Assembly: GCA_038110535.1 (NCBI GenBank)
Contig: JAYNJW010000010.1
Coordinates: forward strand, 1-54,205
Origin: Chordibacter sp038110535
GTDB taxonomy: Bacteria; Verrucomicrobiota; Verrucomicrobiia; Opitutales; Seribacteraceae
Length of the DNA stretch: 54,205 nt
Reading direction: 5' to 3'
Positions 48,297 through 54,205 of the stretch are shown here, in pieces; the first letter of the stretch is position 1, and every line of letters begins with the position of its first letter. Position numbers and translations under genes: made by a program. The notes under the pieces were generated by a model. That model did no database searches. It saw nothing but the letters and a program-made list of their open reading frames with translations, and was not told the DNA's origin.

Positions 48297-49426
48297 TGGA
48301 CTGGTTGCCCCAAAATATCTGGTTTTCACTTGGCTTGAAGGTGTTTTTTGCCCTCATGATGGTCGGTGCGGTGATGACCATGGCTGGATATTCAGTGCTT
48401 GCCGAACGCAAGGTGAGTGCATGGATGCAAGGCCGGGTTGGTCCAAATCGAACAGTTTTACCTTTTGTGGGGTTGATCCCGGTGATTGGACCATTTCTAA
48501 AAAAATTAGGAATTTTCCAACCACTTGCCGACGGGTTAAAATTTCTTTTCAAAGAGGAAATAGTTCCCGGACATGTTAACAAATTCTACTATTATTTAGC
48601 ACCCCTGATTGCACTCGTTCCTGCTCTGACCACTATGACCGTGCTTCCATTTGGACAGATGTACTGGCCGGACGGATCCGTGTCCACTCTTGCCCTTGCC
48701 GATTTGGAAGTGGGTATTCTTTTTGTATTTGCGGTATCTTCCCTGGGGGTTTACGGAATCGCCTTGGCAGGTTGGTCGTCCAACAACAAATATTCCTTCC
48801 TTGGTGGTATTCGTTCATCCGCACAGATGATTTCCTATGAGTTGGCAATGGGTCTCTCCTTGCTCCCAGTTTTTTTATGGGTCTCTGTACCTGGTGCCCA
48901 AGCTTCTGGCCTAAGTATTTCTGGCATTGCCAATTTCCAGGAAGGTGGTGCCTGGCTCTTTCTGGTGCAGCCCATTTCCGCCCTTGTTTTTTTAATCGCC
49001 CTCTTTGCAGAAACGAACCGTCTTCCCTTTGATATGCCGGAATCTGAGACTGATTTAGTGGGCGGTTTTCACACGGAATATGGTAGTTTCAAGTTCGGAA
49101 TCTTCTTTGTGGCCGAGTATGCACATATCGTCATTGGATCAGCGATCTTCACTCTTCTTTTTCTGGGCGGTTGGCATTTTCTTCCGTTCATGACTGACCC
49201 TTGGCCCGCCAATTGGATTGGAACTTTGCTAGGGGTGGGATGGTTTCTTGCCAAAACGATCTTTCTGATCTTCTTCTTTATCTGGATTCGCTGGACATTG
49301 CCCCGTTTTCGTTATGATCAAGTTATGCATCTTGGATGGACTAAGCTGCTGCCACTGGCATTGGCGAATTTGATCATATATGTTTTGATCGTCACTCTGA
49401 TCGATCAAGCCTCTTCCCCTCATTGA
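48293..49426 (+). CDS. nuoH: NADH-quinone oxidoreductase subunit H
   Basis: 377 residues, about eight membrane helices; it forms the entry of the quinone channel and links the two arms of complex I. Signatures: AERKVSAWMQGRVGPNR, PLADGLKFLFKEEIVP, LGVYGIALAGWSSNNKYS, PFDMPESETDLVGGFHTEY and the C-terminal FIWIRWTLPRFRYDQVM. It overlaps nuoG by 4 bases. Confidence 0.96.
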   Translation: MMDWLPQNIWFSLGLKVFFALMMVGAVMTMAGYSVLAERKVSAWMQGRVGPNRTVLPFVGLIPVIGPFLKKLGIFQPLADGLKFLFKEEIVPGHVNKFYYYLAPLIALVPALTTMTVLPFGQMYWPDGSVSTLALADLEVGILFVFAVSSLGVYGIALAGWSSNNKYSFLGGIRSSAQMISYELAMGLSLLPVFLWVSVPGAQASGLSISGIANFQEGGAWLFLVQPISALVFLIALFAETNRLPFDMPESETDLVGGFHTEYGSFKFGIFFVAEYAHIVIGSAIFTLLFLGGWHFLPFMTDPWPANWIGTLLGVGWFLAKTIFLIFFFIWIRWTLPRFRYDQVMHLGWTKLLPLALANLIIYVLIVTLIDQASSPH

Positions 49427-49432
49427 TCCGTC

Positions 49433-49978
49433 ATGGCTAAAACTGTTGTACTGGAGCGCAAGCCATTATCCCTGTCTGAAAGAACCTATCTTCCCCAGAT
49501 TGTAACTGGTTTGAAGACAACTTTTAGCAATATGTTTAAACCTAAGGTTACTTTGCAGTACCCAGAGGAAAAGCCTGTCATTCCCAAAGACTACCGGGGT
49601 GTTCCTACCCTCGTAAAAGATCCCAATGGTCGGGAGAAATGTGTTTCCTGCCAGTTGTGTGAGTTTGTCTGTCCCCCCAAGGCAATCCGTATCACTCCTG
49701 GCAGTATTCCCGAAGATCAGCAAGAACGCGAACATGTGGAGAAAGCTCCTCAGGAATTCGAGATTAATATGCTTCGTTGTATATACTGCGGATATTGCCA
49801 AGAGGTTTGTCCGGAAGAAGCCATTTTTCTGCAGGAACAATATTCCTCCTCGGGGTATAGCCGGGAAGAAATGATTAATAACAAGCAAAAGCTCTACGAA
49901 CTGGGCGGAACACTGCCCGATCGTCATTACAAATGGGACAAGAAAAAACAAGCCGAGATGGAAGGTAACGCCCACTAA
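49433..49978 (+). CDS. nuoI: NADH-quinone oxidoreductase subunit I
   Basis: 181 residues, holding the N6a and N6b [4Fe-4S] clusters that pass electrons towards NuoB. The two ferredoxin motifs are CVSCQLCEFVCPPKAI and CIYCGYCQEVCPEEAI. The N-terminus contains the amphipathic segment that contacts NuoH. nuoJ follows after 23 bases. Confidence 0.96.
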   Translation: MAKTVVLERKPLSLSERTYLPQIVTGLKTTFSNMFKPKVTLQYPEEKPVIPKDYRGVPTLVKDPNGREKCVSCQLCEFVCPPKAIRITPGSIPEDQQEREHVEKAPQEFEINMLRCIYCGYCQEVCPEEAIFLQEQYSSSGYSREEMINNKQKLYELGGTLPDRHYKWDKKKQAEMEGNAH

Positions 49979-50001
49979 ATCTCCCAAATTGATTAAAATA
50001 A

Positions 50002-50571
50002 ATGAGCATGGTTGATTTACTCTTTTGGATATTTGCCGCTTTGTCTGTCGGGGGTGGTTTGTGCATGGTATTTTCCAGACACCCGGTATCTGCGGCAATG
50101 TTCATGATTGTATCATTAGTGGGAGTCGCGGCTCTATTTGTCTTACTGGAATCTTTCTTTTTGGCGGTTTTACAAGTGCTGGTATACGCCGGTGCCGTGA
50201 TGGTGCTGTTCCTTTTCATTATCATGCTGCTGGATGTAGGCCCTGATGCGGCCAAACAAAAAATAACTAACTGGAAAACCGGAGTTTTTGGTTTTGTGAC
50301 GGTTATTTTGCTTGTTTCTTTGTTGGTGATGCTGGGCAATTCAAGTGATTATATGGGGGAGGGTACTACTACCTGGCCCTCTCTAAACCAAGATGCTGCA
50401 TCCGCAGATCAAACCCTTCCTTTTTCCACCAAAGTATCTTCTTTTGGATACGGCTTAATGACAAAATACATGCTGCCCGTTCAAATCAGTGGATTTATGT
50501 TATTGGCTGCGATGATTGGAGTGATCATCCTGAGCAAAAAGACAGTGCAGCAGAAGGATGAGGGCCTGTAA
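50002..50571 (+). CDS. nuoJ: NADH-quinone oxidoreductase subunit J
   Basis: 189 residues, about five membrane helices. ALFVLLESFFLAVLQVLVYA and GAVMVLFLFIIMLLD match the conserved helices of NuoJ that line the proton path near the quinone site, with the pi-bulge region around YAGAVMVL. It lies between nuoI and nuoK as in most complex I operons. Confidence 0.93.
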   Translation: MSMVDLLFWIFAALSVGGGLCMVFSRHPVSAAMFMIVSLVGVAALFVLLESFFLAVLQVLVYAGAVMVLFLFIIMLLDVGPDAAKQKITNWKTGVFGFVTVILLVSLLVMLGNSSDYMGEGTTTWPSLNQDAASADQTLPFSTKVSSFGYGLMTKYMLPVQISGFMLLAAMIGVIILSKKTVQQKDEGL

Positions 50572-50583
50572 TTTGACTAGAAA

Positions 50584-50892
50584 ATGTTAACCGTAACTCC
50601 TCAGCATTTTTTGATCCTTTCCTTTCTTCTGGTAGGCATAGGATTTTTTGGCTTATTGATTCGTAGAAATGTCTTGTTGATGTTGATGTCCCTGGAATTG
50701 ATGCTCAACGGGATCAATGTTGCACTCCTCACCTTTGCCCGAGTCGGAAATAACCTGGATGGTGGTATTTTTGTTTTCTTCATTATGACAGTGGCTGCGG
50801 CGGAAGTGGCGGTGGGCCTGGCATTGCTCGTGGCCCTTTATAAAAAGCGTCAAAGCGTCTTATCAGATGATATGGCTCTGTTGAAAAACTAG
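50584..50892 (+). CDS. nuoK: NADH-quinone oxidoreductase subunit K
   Basis: 102 residues, three membrane helices, usual length. NVLLMLMSLELMLNGINVAL carries the conserved Glu of helix 2, and MTVAAAEVAVGLALLVALY the Glu of helix 3, both part of the proton pathway. nuoL follows 6 bases later. Confidence 0.95.
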   Translation: MLTVTPQHFLILSFLLVGIGFFGLLIRRNVLLMLMSLELMLNGINVALLTFARVGNNLDGGIFVFFIMTVAAAEVAVGLALLVALYKKRQSVLSDDMALLKN

Positions 50893-50898
50893 TTCTCA

Positions 50899-52734
50899 AT
50901 GATTAGTCTCGCCCTAAGTATGCTTTTCCTGCCCTTGCTTTCCGCAATGGTCACCTTGTTTTTTTTGCGAAAATCTGGAAATATTGCCTCCCTTCTTTCC
51001 GTGTGCACCGCCGGTGGTATTCTGGTCCTGGCCCTGGGTCTAATTTTTAATTTTGATGAGGATGTCATGGCATGGGATGCTACTTGGTTTAGTATGGGGG
51101 GGTGGGAGCTAAGATTCGGTTTTTTGATCGATGCTCCCGCTCGTTTATTGCTCTTCGTGGTGGCTTTTGTTGGTTTCTTGATTCATATTTTCAGCCTTGG
51201 CTACATGGAAAATGATCCTGCTCGGCCGAGATATTTTGGTGGGCTTTCCATTTTCATGTTTTCGATGCTTGGTATCACCTTGGCGGATAATCTAATCATG
51301 ATTTTCGTTTTTTGGGAACTGGTCGGATTCAGTTCTTATTTGCTTATCGCACACTACTTTAAGAGTGATGAGGCAGCTCAGGCATCCCGCAAGGCATTTA
51401 TTGTGAATCGGGTGGGGGACTTTGGTTTTCTAATCGGTATAATTTTGACCTATTGGACTTATGGTACAGTGAATCTCAGTGAGCTTGCAGACTTGGTTGA
51501 TTTTTCTCCCAGTCTTGTTACCACCACTCTATGCCTAGCTCTTGCCTGCGGATTTATTGGCAAATCCGCCCAGTTCCCCCTCCATGTTTGGCTGCCTGAC
51601 GCTATGGCTGGACCGACTCCCGTTTCTGCCTTGATTCACGCTGCAACCATGGTAGCAGCTGGAATATACCTGCTCTTGCGGATCGATTTTCTCTTTACGG
51701 AGGAAGCCCTTGGACTGGTTGCCCTGCTTGGAGCAGTGATGGGTTTGTACGCAGGATTTTGTGCCCTTGCCCAAAAAGATATAAAGAAAATTTTGGCCTA
51801 TTCCACCCTTTCTCAACTGGGATATATGGCGGCTGCGTTTGGACTGGGTGCACCGGGGGTTGCGTTGTTTCATTTAACCACGCATGCCTTTTTTAAAGCC
51901 CTGATGTTTTTGGGATCGGGATCGGTGATTCACGCCTGTCACCACGAACAGGACATTTTTAAATATGGTGGTTTACGAAAACGCATGCCGATTACTGCGT
52001 TCACATTTCTGACCGGAGTTTTGGCAATTTCTGGGGTGAATTTTTTATCAGGTTACTTCAGCAAGGATGCAATCCTTCTCTGGGCCTACAATTTCAATAT
52101 GCCCATTTTCATAATTCTGTACGCAGGGGCGATTCTTACCGCAATCTATATGTTCAGGCTTTATTTCATTACCTTTGAAGGACAACCGAGATCGGACCAT
52201 TCGAGCAAGGCGGTGGAGAATACTATTTTGATGACTGGACCGCTTCTCATCCTCGCCCTTTTTTCCATTCTGGGCGGTTACTTTTCTTTATATCCCTTAC
52301 GATTGGGATCCTACCTTGGACCTGATCTTTCCGTAGTTTCCAACTTACCCCATCATATGTGGATGGTGGTATTGGGCACTTCTGCCTGGGTGATCGGGCT
52401 CTTGTTTGTTTCCATATTTTATCGAAAGGTTGAGCAGAATGATCCTCTTGCGTTTCGGTTTCCTGCCTTTTTTGAGATTTGTAAGAGCAAGTTATTTTTT
52501 GACGAAATTTATCGTTTCTACATTGATAAAATCCAAGATCCTTTTGCCCGGTTTTTAGAAGTGATGGAATTACTTTTTATTTCGGGTTTGTTGGTGCGTG
52601 GCTCTGCAGGACTGACCGCTTTATTCTCCTTGTTGGCCAAGGCCTGTTATGTAGGCAAAATTCACGCCTATGCTATTTGGTTCATGCTCGGTACCTTGGG
52701 CTTCCTTCTCTATTCTGCAGGCTTTTTTGATTAA
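50899..52734 (+). CDS. nuoL: NADH-quinone oxidoreductase subunit L
   Basis: 611 residues, antiporter-like proton-pumping subunit. Signatures: FVFWELVGFSSYLLIAHYF, AFIVNRVGDFGFLIG, KSAQFPLHVWLPDAMAGPTP, VSALIHAATMVAAGIYLLLR, DIKKILAYSTLSQLGYM and HLTTHAFFKALMFLGSGSVI. These include the Lys and His residues of the proton channel. The C-terminal part carries the long transverse helix region. Confidence 0.96.
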   Translation: MISLALSMLFLPLLSAMVTLFFLRKSGNIASLLSVCTAGGILVLALGLIFNFDEDVMAWDATWFSMGGWELRFGFLIDAPARLLLFVVAFVGFLIHIFSLGYMENDPARPRYFGGLSIFMFSMLGITLADNLIMIFVFWELVGFSSYLLIAHYFKSDEAAQASRKAFIVNRVGDFGFLIGIILTYWTYGTVNLSELADLVDFSPSLVTTTLCLALACGFIGKSAQFPLHVWLPDAMAGPTPVSALIHAATMVAAGIYLLLRIDFLFTEEALGLVALLGAVMGLYAGFCALAQKDIKKILAYSTLSQLGYMAAAFGLGAPGVALFHLTTHAFFKALMFLGSGSVIHACHHEQDIFKYGGLRKRMPITAFTFLTGVLAISGVNFLSGYFSKDAILLWAYNFNMPIFIILYAGAILTAIYMFRLYFITFEGQPRSDHSSKAVENTILMTGPLLILALFSILGGYFSLYPLRLGSYLGPDLSVVSNLPHHMWMVVLGTSAWVIGLLFVSIFYRKVEQNDPLAFRFPAFFEICKSKLFFDEIYRFYIDKIQDPFARFLEVMELLFISGLLVRGSAGLTALFSLLAKACYVGKIHAYAIWFMLGTLGFLLYSAGFFD

Positions 52735-52744
52735 TCCATAAGCT

Positions 52745-54205
52745 ATGAATTTTGAAACTACGCTTTTGCTTGGATCAATTATCCTGCCCGCACTGGGCTC
52801 TCTATTGTTTTTTTGTGGCTTGCCCAAGGATGAAGTGGCAACCAAGAAGCTTGCCTATATCATATTTGGTTTTCCCTGCCTTGCTGGGATCTTCCTTTTT
52901 CTCAAATTTGATTCTGCAGATGGATATTGTTTCGAGTTTCTGTACGATCGGATGGGGTTGCAGGAGCTCGGAATCACTTTCCATTTAGGCCTAAATGGAG
53001 TCTCCAGTCCGCTCTTTGCGATGGCGGGTATTGTCGGTTTTGGTGCCGGGATAGCAGCGATTCATTCTGGGGCGGATCGTTTGCCTCTTTATCTTGCATT
53101 ACTTTCCTTAATGCTTTCTGGCCTAATGGGTTTATTTGCGAGTGTGGATCTCTTTTTTTACTATCTCTTTCATGAATTTGCCCTGATCCCCACCTTTATT
53201 ATGATCGGCCTGTGGGGCGGGCGAGACCGGCGCAGCATTGCACTGGAGATAACAATTTATTTAACCCTTGGGGCACTAGTTTCCTTGGGGGGGCTGGTTG
53301 CTCTTAATGTTTTGGTTGAGGCACCCAAATTCGATTTCCCTCATTTAGCAGCGGCCATTTCCCAGTCACCACTCCTCGATTCTTCGGCCAACAAAATATT
53401 TGGGCTTTTACTTTTTGGGTTTGGCATTTTGGTCGCCTTGTTTCCCTTTCATACTTGGGCAGCACGGGGGTATGATGCGGCTCCCACATCAGTATCAATG
53501 CTCCATGCTGGTGTACTAAAGAAGTTTGGACTATATGGATTAATTCAAATTGCCGTTCCTCTTCTTCCGCAGGCCGCAGTGTGCTGGAGCCCATGGTTGA
53601 TGTGGTTAGCACTGGGCAACATTTTATTTGTGGGAATGGTAGCAGTTGCCCAGACCAGTTTTAAATCTATGATTTCCTATGGCTCGGTCATGCACATGGG
53701 CTATTGTTTTTTGGGAATTGGGGCCTGTAGTACACTTGGAGCCGGATCAGCAATTATGCTTATGTGTGCTCATGGATTGTCCGTTGCACTGATGTTTTTG
53801 CTTGGGAGCTTTGTGCAAAAAAGAACCAATACTTTTGAAATGAGCGAGATGGGCGGACTGGCAGACAAAACCCCTCTTCTTGCCTGTTTCTGTGTCGCGG
53901 CCACACTCGCGACCATTGGTTTGCCTGGATTTGGAAATTTTTGGGGGGAATTCGGAATATTTTTATCTCTTGGTGAGTCTAGGGAACACTTGCTCTTTCT
54001 GATCATTGCTGCCCTGGGAATCATCCTCTCTGCGGTGTTCGGTTTGCGGGCAGTGGCCCGAGTTTTCTTCGGCCGGGAAAGTGATGAGTTATATAAGCAG
54101 ATAACAAAAAAGCCAATTACTGATTTAACCAAGGTGGAAATCCTGCCTGCATCGCTCATACTTGGTGCCTTGTTGCTGATCGGATTATGGCCACTTTCGA
54201 TTTCT
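52745..54205 (+). CDS. nuoM: NADH-quinone oxidoreductase subunit M, C-terminus beyond the right edge
   Basis: An open frame from the ATG at 52745 to the last base (487 codons, no stop). It is an antiporter-like subunit of complex I. Signatures: LGLNGVSSPLFAMAGIVGF, FYYLFHEFALIPTFIMIGLW with the conserved Glu, FPFHTWAARGYDAAPTSVSM, LHAGVLKKFGLYGLIQ with the Lys, and FKSMISYGSVMHMGYCFLGI. The end of the gene is outside the window. Confidence 0.93.
   Translation, partial: MNFETTLLLGSIILPALGSLLFFCGLPKDEVATKKLAYIIFGFPCLAGIFLFLKFDSADGYCFEFLYDRMGLQELGITFHLGLNGVSSPLFAMAGIVGFGAGIAAIHSGADRLPLYLALLSLMLSGLMGLFASVDLFFYYLFHEFALIPTFIMIGLWGGRDRRSIALEITIYLTLGALVSLGGLVALNVLVEAPKFDFPHLAAAISQSPLLDSSANKIFGLLLFGFGILVALFPFHTWAARGYDAAPTSVSMLHAGVLKKFGLYGLIQIAVPLLPQAAVCWSPWLMWLALGNILFVGMVAVAQTSFKSMISYGSVMHMGYCFLGIGACSTLGAGSAIMLMCAHGLSVALMFLLGSFVQKRTNTFEMSEMGGLADKTPLLACFCVAATLATIGLPGFGNFWGEFGIFLSLGESREHLLFLIIAALGIILSAVFGLRAVARVFFGRESDELYKQITKKPITDLTKVEILPASLILGALLLIGLWPLSIS

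Overview
The window looks like a chromosomal segment of a Gram-negative member of the PVC group, most likely Verrucomicrobiota and plausibly an Opitutae-type marine lineage. Three things point there. The ECF sigma factor paired with a FecR/LamG anti-sigma protein is typical of Verrucomicrobia and Planctomycetes. The secreted LamG protein at the left edge carries a C-terminal GYLAHKWGL...LP..HPY signature that I associate with Verrucomicrobia. There is also a complete meso-DAP peptidoglycan pathway together with waaA. The lineage call is inference; no rRNA gene is present.

Layout. (1) 1-5.1 kb, minus strand: the start of a secreted LamG protein running off the left edge, then a compact operon of an ECF sigma factor, a membrane FecR-LamG protein and five consecutive 70-99 residue proteins that are diverged copies of one MerR/excisionase-like winged-helix domain. 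Their junctions overlap by 4 or 11 bases, except the last. (2) 5.3-6.2 kb: a Rap1a/Tai-like exported protein without cysteines, and on the plus strand a miniature transcription unit (strong promoter, 25-codon hydrophobic ORF, perfect terminator). (3) 6.2-8.7 kb, minus: a PhnD-PhnC-PhnE type ABC importer with a Fur-like 7-1-7 palindrome just downstream of its predicted -10 box. (4) 8.7-18.5 kb: waaA, trpA, miaA, nadK, a membrane pseudokinase, a probable lipoprotein, a PpiD-like anchored protein and tlyA. (5) 18.5-37.8 kb: a full dcw cluster in near-canonical order (mraZ, rsmH, ftsL, ftsI, murE, murF, mraY, murD, a LysM protein gene, ftsW, murG, a murC-murB fusion, ddl, ftsQ, ftsA, ftsZ), with an MraZ-type operator of four 10-bp repeats. 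The FtsZ is strongly divergent in the tubulin signature and the T7 catalytic loop. (6) 37.8-42.1 kb: a secreted FecR-like protein, a large CPA1 antiporter carrying a C-terminal cyclic-nucleotide-binding domain, and tRNA-Ser(GGA). (7) 42.3 kb to the right edge: respiratory complex I genes nuoB to nuoM (nuoM cut by the edge), with no nuoA in front of nuoB.

How it fits together. The dcw block makes lipid II and the divisome. MurE has the DNPR motif for meso-diaminopimelate, and MurC and MurB are one polypeptide. The nuo block makes the proton-pumping NADH dehydrogenase. The most unusual part is the ECF/FecR-LamG operon with its array of five mini winged-helix proteins, which I regard as the best candidate for an undescribed regulatory system. 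Next are the divergent FtsZ, the pseudokinase, the short hydrophobic-peptide unit and the Fur-like control of a Phn-type importer.
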